Origin: Enterobacter hormaechei subsp. xiangfangensis
GTDB taxonomy: Bacteria; Pseudomonadota; Gammaproteobacteria; Enterobacterales; Enterobacteriaceae
Direction of reading: 5' to 3'
Assembly: GCF_001729785.1 (NCBI RefSeq)
Contig: NZ_CP017183.1
Coordinates: forward strand, 1,798,001-1,862,000
DNA: 64,000 bases
Shown here: in pieces, positions 1 to 8,167 of the stretch
How the letters are laid out: every line of letters starts with the position of its first letter
How positions within the stretch are numbered: position 1 is the first letter of the stretch
The notes under the pieces: model-generated
What the model was told of the DNA's origin: nothing
What the model saw: the letters and a program-made list of their open reading frames with translations, nothing else
The model's database searches: none
Program-made: the position numbers and the translations under genes

Positions 1-51
1 TGGACTTCCGCCGATATGAAATATTCAATCACTTACGAAATGTGAGGAAAC

Positions 52-645
52 ATGCCAACACCAAATCCACTTGCTCCTGTAAAAGGGGCCGGTACTACGC
101 TCTGGCTTTACACCGGAACGGGCAACGCTTTCGCTAACCCACTCTCTGATATCGACTGGAATCGCCTGGCGAAAATCAAAGAACTTACCCCGGGTGAAAT
201 GACCGCCGAATCTTATGACGACACTTACCTCGACGACGAGGATGCCGACTGGAACGCCACCGCCCAAGGGGCAAAATCTGCTGGCGATACCTCGTTCACC
301 CTCGCCTGGAAGCCGGGCGAAGAAGGGCAAAAAGACCTGGTCGCATGGTTTATTGATGGCTCAGTACGCTATTACAAAATCAAATACCCTAACGGTACCG
401 TCGACGTTTTCCGCGGCTGGTGCAGCAGCCTGGGTAAAGCCATTCCGGCAAAAGAGGTCATTACCCGTACAGCGAAAATCACCAATACCGGCAAGCCGGA
501 GCTGGCTGAAGAAAGCGGGACCCCGAATATCCCCGTGACCGGCGTTACGCTCGATAAAGCCACGGCAAGCGTGGTCGTGGGCGCAACCACAACGCTCAAT
601 GTGACGGTTACCCGGCCCGCCCAAGCCAAAATCTCCCCGGGATAA
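52..645 (+). CDS. Lambda V-like major tail tube protein, C-terminally truncated
   Basis: The 197-residue protein resembles the lambda gpV tail tube subunit, which polymerises around the tape measure to form the tail shaft. An N-terminal tube domain covers about residues 1-155. After it a bacterial Ig-like (Big2) domain begins at [13 protein letters not shown]. That Ig domain normally runs about 80-90 residues, but here the frame stops after about 40, with a non-Ig tail (PAQAKISPG). Lambda gpV is 246 residues. The start has a good Shine-Dalgarno sequence (gaggaaac). The truncation and the lack of downstream tail genes indicate a decayed prophage segment. Confidence 0.75.
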   Translation: MPTPNPLAPVKGAGTTLWLYTGTGNAFANPLSDIDWNRLAKIKELTPGEMTAESYDDTYLDDEDADWNATAQGAKSAGDTSFTLAWKPGEEGQKDLVAWFIDGSVRYYKIKYPNGTVDVFRGWCSSLGKAIPAKEVITRTAKITNTGKPELAEESGTPNIPVTGVTLDKATASVVVGATTTLNVTVTRPAQAKISPG

Positions 646-684
646 CACCTGTCCTGTCGAGCTGTAAGCATCCCGTGTCGCGCT

Positions 685-710
685 ACTTCCTAAACCGACG
701 TTTTATAGAT
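685..710. other. Candidate gix/hix-like invertase crossover site
   Basis: A 26-bp stretch has the layout of DNA-invertase crossover sites: two 12-bp half sites (acttcctaaacc and cgttttatagat) around a central GA dinucleotide. The inner half-site bases (AAACC then an inverted GTTTT) match the conserved core of gix and hix sites. It lies about 65 bp upstream of the invertase gene, the usual place for one of the two sites. No second copy was found by eye in the window, so no invertible segment can be drawn. Confidence 0.5.
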
Positions 711-775
711 TGCCCCGAGGTAGCCTTGCCGATAACTTCACCTGATTTTTTTGCAGAAATGAGTGGGTGAAAAAT

Positions 776-1333
776 ATGCAAATCGGCTATGTAAGGGTGT
801 CAACAAATGACCAAAATACGGATCTCCAGCGACAAGCACTCGAACGCGCAGGATGTGAACAGATTTTCGAAGAAAAAATGAGCGGAACGGTAGCAAACCG
901 ACCAGCGCTCAAAAAGCTTCTGCGAACGCTGGGTGAGGGCGACACGCTGGTGGTATGGAAGCTGGATCGCCTCGGGCGAAGCATGCGAAATCTGGTGCTG
1001 CTGGTGGACGAGCTTCGACAGCGCGGTATTCACTTCAAGAGCCTTACGGACAGCATTGACACCTCAAGCCCGATGGGGCGTTTCATTTTTCACATCATGT
1101 CAGCACTGGCGGAAATGGAAAGAGAGCTGATTGGTGAACGCACCCGGGCTGGTCTGGCGGCTGCGAGGGAAAAAGGCCGGATCGGCGGCAGGCGCTCGAA
1201 GTTAACTCCTGAACAATGGGCGCAGGCCGGGAGGCTCATTTCAAATGGTGTTGAAAGGAAGCAGGTAGCAATAATTTATGACGTGGCAGTTTGCACGCTA
1301 TATAAAAAATTTCCTGTATCTAAGCTGATTTAA
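776..1333 (+). CDS. pin: Serine DNA invertase (Pin/Gin/Hin family)
   Basis: This is a small serine recombinase of the type that inverts tail-fibre segments. The N-terminal catalytic domain starts IGYVRVSTNDQNTDLQ, with the catalytic serine in YVRVS. LDRLGRSMRNL carries the conserved arginines, and the long E helix follows (SALAEMERELIGERTRAGL). The C-terminal helix-turn-helix is present (GVERKQVAIIYDVAVCTLYKKFP). The length is that of Pin. The ATG at 776 is chosen because family members begin exactly there; a GTG at 767 is possible. In e14 the same gene sits close to the icdC end, as here. Confidence 0.88.
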   Translation: MQIGYVRVSTNDQNTDLQRQALERAGCEQIFEEKMSGTVANRPALKKLLRTLGEGDTLVVWKLDRLGRSMRNLVLLVDELRQRGIHFKSLTDSIDTSSPMGRFIFHIMSALAEMERELIGERTRAGLAAAREKGRIGGRRSKLTPEQWAQAGRLISNGVERKQVAIIYDVAVCTLYKKFPVSKLI

Positions 1334-1535
1334 CCCTTAAACGAGCCTTAGCCGTGGGACTTTCAACAATTGTGATGAGAGAGTATTACCGCATACATAA
1401 TCGGAGAAAGCCTATGAGAATATAACCACGACGTGACTTCTGATTATATGCCCCATTTACTGCTCATTTTTTGCTACTATATGAGAGGCAATGCCTATCA
1501 TCTTAAGCGGATCTAAGTTAATGGAATGAATAATT

Positions 1536-3533
1536 ATGAGTGAAAATGATACTATCCCAAAGAAGTCTAAAAGCCAGATTAACAAAGCGGTATTCTTTAC
1601 ATCTGCTTTGTTAATTTTCCTTCTTGTTGCTTTTGCCGCTGTATTCCCGGATGTAGCCGACAAAAATTTTAAATTACTTCAGCAACAAATATTCACGAAT
1701 GCCAGTTGGTTCTACATCCTTGCTGTAGCACTGATTTTACTAAGTGTCACTTTTCTGGGGCTCTCACGCTACGGTGATATCAAGCTGGGTCCGGACCATG
1801 CGCAACCTGATTTCAGCTATCACTCCTGGTTTGCGATGCTCTTTTCGGCAGGGATGGGGATCGGTCTTATGTTCTTTGGCGTTGCCGAACCTGTGATGCA
1901 TTATCTTTCACCTCCCGTCGGCACACCAGAGACTGTTGCGGCAGCGAAGGAAGCAATGCGTCTGACATTCTTTCACTGGGGTCTGCATGCATGGGCAATC
2001 TATGCCATTGTGGCGCTGATCCTGGCCTTCTTCAGTTATCGTCACGGCCTGCCTTTAACGCTACGTTCTGCACTCTATCCCATTATCGGAGATCGAATTT
2101 ATGGGCCTATAGGCCATGCAGTTGATATTTTCGCCGTTATAGGCACGGTCTTTGGCGTTGCAACATCGCTTGGGTACGGCGTTTTGCAGGTAAATGCCGG
2201 TTTGAACCATCTTTTCGGGGTACCCATTAATGAAACGGTGCAGGTTATTCTGATCGTCGTCATCACGGGGTTAGCGACGATTTCGGTGGTGTCCGGCCTG
2301 GACAAAGGAATACGTATTCTTTCTGAGCTCAACCTTGGCCTGGCGGTGCTGCTGCTAGCGCTGGTTCTGTGTCTCGGACCAACCGTGCTTCTGCTGAAGT
2401 CGTTTGTGGAAAATACGGGCGGTTATCTTTCGGAACTGGTAAGTAAAACCTTCAACCTTTACGCGTATGAGCCCAAGTCGAGTAACTGGCTGGGCGGGTG
2501 GACATTATTGTATTGGGGATGGTGGCTTTCATGGTCGCCGTTTGTGGGGATGTTCATCGCAAGGGTTTCCCGTGGCCGAACCATTCGCGAGTTTGTCACT
2601 GGCGTGCTGTTTGTTCCCGCCGGTTTTACGCTCATGTGGATGACGGTGTTTGGTAACAGCGCGATCTATCTCATTATGAACCAGGGGGCGACTGACCTCG
2701 CCAATACAGTTCAGCAGGATGTCGCGCTGGCCCTGTTCAATTTCCTAGAGCATTTCCCGTTCTCCTCCGTGCTGTCATTTATTGCAATGGCGATGGTCAT
2801 CGTCTTCTTTGTAACGTCTGCTGATTCAGGAGCAATGGTTGTGGATACTCTGGCATCAGGTGGGGTAGCAAACACACCGGTCTGGCAGCGAATTTTCTGG
2901 GCCTCGCTCATGGGAATTGTTGCTATTGCACTTCTCCTTGCGGGAGGGCTAAGCGCGTTGCAAACGGTGACAATAGCAAGTGCATTACCCTTCTCCGCTA
3001 TCTTATTGATATCCATATACGGACTTTTAAAAGCGCTCCGTCGGGATTTGACTAAGCGTGAAAGTCTGAGCATGGCGACTATTGCCCCAACAGCTGCACG
3101 AAACCCAATTCCATGGCAGAGAAGGCTGCGCAATATTGCTTATCTACCGAAACGTTCCCTTGTGAAACGCTTTATGGATGACGTTATCCAGCCTGCCATG
3201 ACGCTGGTTCAAGAAGAACTGAACAAGCAAGGGACGATAAGCCATATCAGTGACGCAGCTGACGATCGTATCCGACTTGAGGTCGATTTGGGCAACGAGC
3301 TGAATTATATTTATGAAGTGAGGCTTCGCGGGTATAACTCACCGACCTTCGCTCTGGCTGCGATTGATAATGATGAGCAGCAGGCTGAGCAGCATCGATA
3401 TTATCGCGCTGAGGTCTATCTTAAAGAGGGCGGACAAAACTATGATGTGATGGGCTGGAACCAGGAACAGCTTATTAATGACATGCTCGACCAGTACGAA
3501 AAACATCTGCACTTCCTGCATCTGGTTCGTTAA
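1536..3533 (+). CDS. betT: BetT-type choline/betaine transporter (BCCT family)
   Basis: The 665-residue inner-membrane BCCT transporter imports choline, the precursor of glycine betaine, using the proton gradient. Twelve hydrophobic segments fill about residues 15-500. The family signature lies in the LYWGWWLSWSPFVGMFIAR stretch, with the glycine-rich FSAGMGIGLMFFGVAEP motif near residue 105. A long hydrophilic C-terminal domain (about residues 510-665) is typical of BetT, where it tunes the osmotic response. No betIBA genes lie nearby. The gene is inside the icd-linked element, so it is probably a second, acquired copy. A hairpin terminator follows directly. Confidence 0.85.
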   Translation: MSENDTIPKKSKSQINKAVFFTSALLIFLLVAFAAVFPDVADKNFKLLQQQIFTNASWFYILAVALILLSVTFLGLSRYGDIKLGPDHAQPDFSYHSWFAMLFSAGMGIGLMFFGVAEPVMHYLSPPVGTPETVAAAKEAMRLTFFHWGLHAWAIYAIVALILAFFSYRHGLPLTLRSALYPIIGDRIYGPIGHAVDIFAVIGTVFGVATSLGYGVLQVNAGLNHLFGVPINETVQVILIVVITGLATISVVSGLDKGIRILSELNLGLAVLLLALVLCLGPTVLLLKSFVENTGGYLSELVSKTFNLYAYEPKSSNWLGGWTLLYWGWWLSWSPFVGMFIARVSRGRTIREFVTGVLFVPAGFTLMWMTVFGNSAIYLIMNQGATDLANTVQQDVALALFNFLEHFPFSSVLSFIAMAMVIVFFVTSADSGAMVVDTLASGGVANTPVWQRIFWASLMGIVAIALLLAGGLSALQTVTIASALPFSAILLISIYGLLKALRRDLTKRESLSMATIAPTAARNPIPWQRRLRNIAYLPKRSLVKRFMDDVIQPAMTLVQEELNKQGTISHISDAADDRIRLEVDLGNELNYIYEVRLRGYNSPTFALAAIDNDEQQAEQHRYYRAEVYLKEGGQNYDVMGWNQEQLINDMLDQYEKHLHFLHLVR

Positions 3534-3540
3534 TATCCCC

Positions 3541-3570
3541 ATGCCGCTCTAAGGGCGGCATTTATTTTTC
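3541..3570 (+). terminator. Intrinsic terminator after betT
   Basis: A perfect inverted repeat (ATGCCGC / GCGGCAT around a short loop) is followed by a T-rich run (ttatttttc). It lies 8 bp after the betT stop codon and separates betT from the next gene, so the two are probably transcribed independently. Confidence 0.7.
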
Positions 3571-3596
3571 TCGGCTACAATACGAGGGAATGCAGT

Positions 3597-4895
3597 ATGA
3601 TTTCGCGTTGGCAATGGATTCTGAGGCAAATATTTAAAAAACTATGGTTCAGGGCAGCGTTATTCGCAATTGTAGCAATAATAACTGCTCTATTATCTAT
3701 TCTTTTTAAATCAATGATCCCTGAGTCGGTATCAGTTAAGGTTGGCGCAGAAGCAGTGGATAACATTCTAAACATACTGGCATCGAGTATGTTAGCTGTT
3801 ACCACCTTTTCGCTGAGCATCATGGTCACAGCATATGGTTCAGCTACCACTAATGTAACGCCAAGAGCAACACGTTTAGTTGTTGAAGACGTAACCACAC
3901 AAAATGTATTGGCCACCTTCATCGGTTCATTTCTCTTCAGCCTGGTAGGAATCATTGCCCTTAATATGGGAGCCTACGGAGAAAGGGGCAGAGTCATTTT
4001 ATTCGTTGTCACACTGGTGGTCATTGCCTTAATCCTCATCACATTGCTTCGTTGGATACAGCATTTGACCTCTCTGGGAAGGGTTGGCGAGACGACAGCA
4101 AAGGTGGAACAGGCAGCAACCGAAACATTTATTCAAAGAGCAAAAAGTCCATATTTAGACGGATATCCATGGCTTGAGAACAATGAACAGCCAAACGGAA
4201 CGGTTGCCGTTTATCCGGAGATGATTGGCTATGTTGAATATATTGATATGCTGAAACTCAGCAGGCTGCTGACTGAGGATCATCGACATGTATATCTTGT
4301 GGCACAGCCAGGCAGCTTCATACATCCTTCGATGCCAGTTTTGTATCTGAGTCAGGGGCAGGGGCCATTAATCAGTAAAGATTTGCTAGATACAATCAAT
4401 GTGTCGGATGTACGTTCATTTTCTCAGGATCCCCGATTTTGTCTTAGCGTTATGGCTGAAATAGCCTGCAGGGCTCTTTCACCAGCAGTGAACGATCCTG
4501 GCACCGCAATTGATGTCATTGGCAGAGGTGTGCGAATACTATCCGCTTATGCGCAGAATAAATCTGATGAAATTAGAGTGACATATCCTTCAATACATGT
4601 TGCGCCACTTCAGAACAGCGAGTTACTGGAAGACTTTTTCTTACCTATTGCCCGTGATGGTGCCGGTATGAGTGAGATCCAAAGGAGAGTGCTCAAAGGA
4701 CTTTCTATGTTAGGAAGTAGTTGGCCCCACGAGTTTGAAGAAGCTGCACTTATTTTGGCTCGAGAAACATTAGAGTATGTAAATCGTGCCGATCACACCG
4801 ATTCCGATAAGGCTCGGATTCAGTCAGTCTATAAAAGTTTATTTTCTATCAAACATACAGAAACTATCGATGACAAACCTAACAAGACGACCTAA
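3597..4895 (+). CDS. DUF2254 membrane protein
   Basis: The 432-residue protein matches the DUF2254 family by its N-terminal layout. Four hydrophobic segments lie at about residues 15-40, 58-80, 105-130 and 135-160, with the conserved stretch NILASSMLAVTTFSLSIMV and a following Y-G-S-A-T motif. A soluble C-terminal half includes RALSPAVNDPGTAIDVI, a hallmark of the family. The biochemical function of DUF2254 is not known to me. It begins 63 bp after betT behind a GAGGGAA ribosome site. Together with betT it forms the cargo between the invertase and the icd remnant. Confidence 0.75.
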   Translation: MISRWQWILRQIFKKLWFRAALFAIVAIITALLSILFKSMIPESVSVKVGAEAVDNILNILASSMLAVTTFSLSIMVTAYGSATTNVTPRATRLVVEDVTTQNVLATFIGSFLFSLVGIIALNMGAYGERGRVILFVVTLVVIALILITLLRWIQHLTSLGRVGETTAKVEQAATETFIQRAKSPYLDGYPWLENNEQPNGTVAVYPEMIGYVEYIDMLKLSRLLTEDHRHVYLVAQPGSFIHPSMPVLYLSQGQGPLISKDLLDTINVSDVRSFSQDPRFCLSVMAEIACRALSPAVNDPGTAIDVIGRGVRILSAYAQNKSDEIRVTYPSIHVAPLQNSELLEDFFLPIARDGAGMSEIQRRVLKGLSMLGSSWPHEFEEAALILARETLEYVNRADHTDSDKARIQSVYKSLFSIKHTETIDDKPNKTT

Positions 4896-5066
4896 TGAGT
4901 TAGGGATGAGTTTCCTAAGTGAATTTTGTTAAAAAGAGGTTATCAAAACCCAAATTTGATATAGCTTAATCAATGGGTTAGCCGAAGGTTTAACACGCGT
5001 GATAAGAACTATAATTATGGTTTTTTTTCTCGAAAATCAATGGGTCATGTTGGCTTCAATGATATA

Positions 5067-5231
5067 CTGCTGCGTCATATGGAATGGTTCGAAGCCGCAG
5101 ACCTGATCGTTAAGGGTATGGAAGGCGCGATTAACGCGAAAACCGTCACCTATGACTTTGAACGTCTGATGGAAGGCGCTAAACTGCTGAAATGCTCAGA
5201 GTTTGGCGACGCGATTATCGCGAACATGTAA
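5067..5231 (+). pseudogene. icd: Duplicated 3' end of isocitrate dehydrogenase (icdC-like remnant, attR)
   Basis: The reading frame ending at 5231 encodes [22 protein letters not shown] and continues to the end of Icd ([15 protein letters not shown]). It covers only the last 50 or so residues of the 416-residue enzyme. Upstream of about 5067 similarity to Icd stops. This is the classic footprint of an e14-type integrase acting inside icd: the phage restores the gene at attL and strands the old 3' end at attR. The crossover should lie at or just after 5067. The fragment cannot make active enzyme, although a short frame starting at 5040 stays open. Confidence 0.85.
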
Positions 5232-5253
5232 TCCACTCGCTGGGTTAAATGAC

Positions 5254-5281
5254 AACGGGAGCCTGAGGGTTCCCGTTTTTT
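5254..5281 (+). terminator. icd: Intrinsic terminator of icd
   Basis: AACGGGA and TCCCGTT pair around a 10-nt loop and are followed by TTTTT. The hairpin lies 23 bp after the icd remnant stop codon, so it is the original icd terminator left on the host side of attR. Confidence 0.75.
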
Positions 5282-5306
5282 ATGCACACAAGACGGAAAC
5301 AACGCT

Positions 5307-5552
5307 ATGACCCATGATATCCCGCTCAAGTATTATGACATCGTCGACGAGTATGCGACTGAAACGGCGAAACCGGTAGAAGAGGCAGAGCGTACGCCGC
5401 TGGCACACTATTTCCAGCTGCTGCTCACTCGCTTATACAACAATGAGGAAATCAGTGAAGAGGCGCAGCGGGAGATGGCTGTCCAGGCGGAGATAGACGA
5501 AGCGCGCATTGACGATATTGCGAACTTCCTGAATCAGTGGGGCAATGAATAA
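5307..5552 (+). CDS. ymjA: YmjA-like DUF2543 small protein
   Basis: The 81-residue acidic soluble protein matches my memory of E. coli YmjA (DUF2543) over its whole length. It has a [16 protein letters not shown] start, a central [17 protein letters not shown] helix, and the FLNQWGNE end. The function is unknown. It has its own start behind a GACGGAA ribosome site and lies convergent with, and only 4 bp from, the 3' end of the next gene on the minus strand. Confidence 0.75.
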   Translation: MTHDIPLKYYDIVDEYATETAKPVEEAERTPLAHYFQLLLTRLYNNEEISEEAQREMAVQAEIDEARIDDIANFLNQWGNE

Positions 5553-5556
5553 CGCG

Positions 5557-7056
5557 TCATCGCGCTGAGTCTGCCAGCAGCCTGGCGAGGTCGTGCCGGG
5601 TTAGCGACTTTGAAAAGTACCAGCCTTGTACGAGGGCATCGGGGTATCTCTGCGCGATGAACTGAAATTGTGTTTCGCTTTCAACCCCTTCAAAAACCAG
5701 GGTTTTGTTCAGTTTAGCGAGCGCGTCGCTGAAGATCACCAGGATATCCTGTTTATAGTGCTCGCTGATGCCGTCCACTAACGACTTATCTACCTTGATT
5801 TCGTCATATTTGAGATTTGTGAGCCTGGCAAGATTAGAGTTTTGCACGCCAAAATCGTCTATTGAAATTTTGACGCCTGCCGATTTAAGCTCCTCACAAA
5901 ACTCTTCAAGGATGGCCGAGGTGGAAACGCCATTCTCGGATAACTCAACTTTGATTAACGATAAAGGAATCGCGTTCTCTGAGCATGCATGACGTAATAC
6001 CGACAGGAATTTGCCGTCTTCAATTTCCGTCCGGCCAACGTTCAGTGAAATCATTAACTGATGTTCAGCGGCCAGCGCGGCAATTTCCGCCAGGGATTTC
6101 TTTATCATGTTCTGATAATAAACGTTATACAGGCCAATTTTTTTGATTAACGGGATAAACAGCTCAGGAGAAACCTCTTTGTGATTGTTATCCTGCCATC
6201 TTGATAACACTTCAACCCCGACGATTTTCTTATCAGCAACCCGAATAACAGGCTGAAAATGAACGCTGATGGTATTCGCTTTTACCGCTTTGACCAGCGT
6301 TCGTTCCAGAGAACGTCGGTCTTCATAAAGTCGAAGAGAAAACAGCGTCAGGGATACCCAGATAAAGTATAAAAACAAGCACAGAAGCACCATCACTACG
6401 TGGGAGAGCGAAGCCAGTCCGGCATCGTGGTGTGTGACGGTAACGCACAAATCCCAGCGTGTACTGCACTCTGTCACAGCCAGCGTAAATAACAGAGACT
6501 GTAAGCGGCTGAAGTTTTCTGATGGCGGCGTAACGGTGAAAAAGGTGCGGCCGAAATCTTTAGTGGAAGAACGAAGCGAATAGTTGGCGGTAACGGGGGC
6601 AAATTTATCGTAGGCTGAACGGGAGGTGAAAATAATAAGGTGGTTATAAATTGTCGCATTACCGATAAAGAAATCTTTCTGCGAAAACTGCGCCAGACTG
6701 AATCCGTTCTGGGTTTTATGCAGCTCAGGGGGAAGGGCGATGGGATTTGCCAGCTTGCCCCAAAACGCGGTGCAGGTGATTTTCCCCTTTTCAATAAACC
6801 CCACATCGGCGAAATAGAGACTACGCATCTTTAATTTTCGGTAGACGTTCAGACTGGCGCTATCGCATCCCTGCGCGGAGGTATTTTTAAGCGTACTGGC
6901 GATATTTTGCGTTAACTCTTCGGAATAGCTTAAGAGCGTGTGGGAGATCTCCCTCTGCCGGTTCTTTTGCTGCTCAACGATAATGGCGTTAACCGCATAC
7001 AGCGACAGGACGACCATTAGGGTTGAGATGATAGCAACGGCAATGGCCTTCTTCAT
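5557..7056 (-). CDS. CSS-motif EAL cyclic-di-GMP phosphodiesterase (PdeG-like)
   Basis: The protein is membrane bound and degrades c-di-GMP. An N-terminal transmembrane helix is followed by a periplasmic CSS domain (a cysteine in QGCDSAS and another in KITCTAFWG), a second transmembrane helix, and a C-terminal EAL domain over about the last 250 residues. The catalytic signature is largely intact: VEVLSRW at the EAL site, SLNVGR, KVELSENG, IDDFG, IKVDKSL and FEGVE. In characterised CSS phosphodiesterases the periplasmic disulfide state tunes activity. Length and architecture fit E. coli PdeG (YcgG) but paralogues are similar. The ATG at 7056 is preferred over a GTG at 7101 because it follows an AGGAA motif. 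Confidence 0.8.
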   Translation of the reverse strand: MKKAIAVAIISTLMVVLSLYAVNAIIVEQQKNRQREISHTLLSYSEELTQNIASTLKNTSAQGCDSASLNVYRKLKMRSLYFADVGFIEKGKITCTAFWGKLANPIALPPELHKTQNGFSLAQFSQKDFFIGNATIYNHLIIFTSRSAYDKFAPVTANYSLRSSTKDFGRTFFTVTPPSENFSRLQSLLFTLAVTECSTRWDLCVTVTHHDAGLASLSHVVMVLLCLFLYFIWVSLTLFSLRLYEDRRSLERTLVKAVKANTISVHFQPVIRVADKKIVGVEVLSRWQDNNHKEVSPELFIPLIKKIGLYNVYYQNMIKKSLAEIAALAAEHQLMISLNVGRTEIEDGKFLSVLRHACSENAIPLSLIKVELSENGVSTSAILEEFCEELKSAGVKISIDDFGVQNSNLARLTNLKYDEIKVDKSLVDGISEHYKQDILVIFSDALAKLNKTLVFEGVESETQFQFIAQRYPDALVQGWYFSKSLTRHDLARLLADSAR

Positions 7057-7361
7057 TTTCCTGCTGTCCCGCCACGTCCTGAGGTGCAGGGATCTTATCA
7101 CAGGTCATAAAAGCTACAAGTATGAGAGTTGAGCCGGCGCGGAATCGGAAGGAAATCCACCCTGCCAGGCTCCTTTCAACTCAGAACCACTCAAACCGTG
7201 TTGAGAGCAGTAACAGTAGCGTACTGGCAGAAACAAGATTAAGGCAGATGACGAACTTGCTCGATACGTTCATGTTATCAACGCTTTTTGGTTATTCAGA
7301 AGCCACAGAGAATAGCGTTTCACCTCCACAGAAAAAACGCCAGATTTTGGTGGGTTGAGGC

Positions 7362-7390
7362 AAAAAAAAAAAGCCCACTAAAAAGTGGGC
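7362..7390 (-). terminator. Intrinsic terminator on the minus strand
   Basis: GCCCAC and GTGGGC enclose a 6-nt loop and are followed on the minus strand by an uninterrupted run of about 11 T. No minus-strand coding sequence ends here, which suggests that it terminates a non-coding transcript. Confidence 0.75.
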
Positions 7391-7527
7391 AAGAAATACT
7401 GGAAGCAATGTGAGCAATGTCGTACTGAATACCTGAGTTATTTGCTCAACTATTCAGTAATGAGAAAGATAATCTTTCTCAGTAGAAGATGCAACCCCAG
7501 GATGAGTGTGGATCGACATTTTTTACT
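7362..7527 (-). ncRNA. Candidate structured small RNA, possibly CRP-controlled
   Basis: The minus strand here carries three consecutive secondary structures. One is a near-perfect palindrome (GAGAAAGA / TCTTTCTC, 7462-7480). The second is a long hairpin at 7423-7459 with TACTGAATA arms. The third is a strong intrinsic terminator at 7373-7390 with a T11 tail. A promoter-like TAAAAT lies at 7539-7534, with a CRP site just upstream. No credible open frame covers the stretch. I do not recognise it as a named enterobacterial small RNA. The region 7057-7361 upstream of the phosphodiesterase gene showed nothing else. Confidence 0.5.
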
Positions 7528-7552
7528 GCTCATATTTTACTCAAACGAGCCG

Positions 7553-7568
7553 TGTGATTCTTATCACA
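7553..7568. promoter_or_regulatory. CRP binding site between yeaQ and a minus-strand RNA
   Basis: TGTGATTCTTATCACA has both half sites of the CRP consensus perfect, with 6-bp spacing. Its centre is about 42-45 bp upstream of a TATCCT -10 candidate for yeaQ and about 33-42 bp upstream of the likely start of the minus-strand RNA. It could serve either or both. Confidence 0.7.
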
Positions 7569-7646
7569 AATTTCCTTTCTCAGATCCTGTGCTATCCTTT
7601 TCTGTGTCGTTGATTTAATGACAAAAACCATACAGAGAGGAAAGCT

Positions 7647-7895
7647 ATGGGAATTTTATCCTGGATTATCTTTGGGCTGATTGCGGGGATCCTGGCGAAG
7701 TGGATTATGCCGGGCAAAGATGGCGGCGGTTTCATCGTCACGATCATTCTGGGGATTGTGGGTGCAGTCGTCGGCGGCTGGATCAGTACCCTGTTCGGCT
7801 TTGGCAGAGTTGATGGCTTCAACTTCGGCAGCTTTGTCGTCGCGGTGATTGGCGCGCTGGTTGTTCTGTTTATCTACAGAAAAATCAAAAGCTAA
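7647..7895 (+). CDS. yeaQ: GlsB/YeaQ/YmgE family small membrane protein
   Basis: The 82-residue protein has three hydrophobic helices (about residues 5-20, 28-50 and 57-77). It nearly matches E. coli YeaQ, including the ILAKWIMPGKDGGG loop and the final FIYRKIKS. Members of this transglycosylase-associated family sit in the inner membrane and are stress-associated; the biochemical role is unclear. A good ribosome site (GAGAGGAAAG) precedes the ATG. It lies convergent with yoaKJ and dgcP, the same arrangement as in E. coli. Confidence 0.9.
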   Translation: MGILSWIIFGLIAGILAKWIMPGKDGGGFIVTIILGIVGAVVGGWISTLFGFGRVDGFNFGSFVVAVIGALVVLFIYRKIKS

Positions 7896-7908
7896 ATCTG
7901 ACCTGTGT

Positions 7909-7938
7909 TAAAAAAGGCTGCCTGACGGCGGCCTTTTT
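7909..7938. terminator. Bidirectional terminator between yeaQ and yoaJ
   Basis: AAAAAGGCTGCC pairs with GGCGGCCTTTTT around a TGAC loop. Runs of A and T on both sides let it stop yeaQ on the plus strand and yoaKJ on the minus strand. Confidence 0.75.
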
Positions 7939-7948
7939 ACTTTGGGCG

Positions 7949-8023
7949 TTACCACCAGCCTAACTGCGTACCGGCGACGGCCACGATGGCGACAATCAGC
8001 ATGATGATGGTCGTTTTTCTCAT
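7949..8023 (-). CDS. yoaJ: YoaJ, 24-residue membrane peptide
   Basis: This tiny gene encodes MRKTTIIMLIVAIV and ends GTQLGWW, 24 residues in all. It fits E. coli YoaJ in length, sequence pattern and position. A single hydrophobic helix spans almost the whole peptide, so it should be an inner-membrane miniprotein of unknown function. Its ATG directly follows the yoaK stop codon with no gap, suggesting translational coupling. Confidence 0.88.
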   Translation of the reverse strand: MRKTTIIMLIVAIVAVAGTQLGWW

Positions 8024-8122
8024 TTATGCCCCCGGCGCGGCGTAACCGCCAAGGAAAAACCAGCCTAAAAACACCACCGCTGTGATAAAAATAACCACCG
8101 GAAAGAGGATCCCTATTCTCAT
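8024..8122 (-). CDS. yoaK: YoaK, 32-residue membrane peptide
   Basis: The 32-residue peptide starts MRIGILFPVVIFITAV and ends GGYAAPGA, fitting E. coli YoaK. One transmembrane helix covers about residues 4-25. It is the first cistron of the yoaK-yoaJ pair, downstream of dgcP on the same strand. The function is unknown. A Shine-Dalgarno candidate (CAGGTGATGGC) sits just upstream. Confidence 0.88.
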   Translation of the reverse strand: MRIGILFPVVIFITAVVFLGWFFLGGYAAPGA

Positions 8123-8167
8123 GCCATCACCTGTTTGAGTTTGTATAAGGCCGTAGAGTGTACGGTT

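Larger units (their letters stand above)
1..5231. mobile_element. Right end of an icd-integrated e14-like element
   Basis: This block starts outside the window. It contains a phage tail tube gene fragment, a Pin/Gin-type invertase, two cargo membrane-protein genes and, at its right edge, a duplicated 3' end of isocitrate dehydrogenase. Prophages of the e14 group integrate into the 3' part of icd and leave such a remnant (icdC in E. coli) at the far side, and e14 also carries a pin invertase near that end. The combination supports an e14-like element whose attR lies near 5067. That betT and the DUF2254 gene belong to the element is inferred from their position between the phage genes and the icd remnant. 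Confidence 0.7.

Noticed and set aside
7385..7618. A 77-residue plus-strand ORF before yeaQ
   Set aside because: It overlaps three hairpins, a CRP site and the yeaQ promoter region; it looks like chance.
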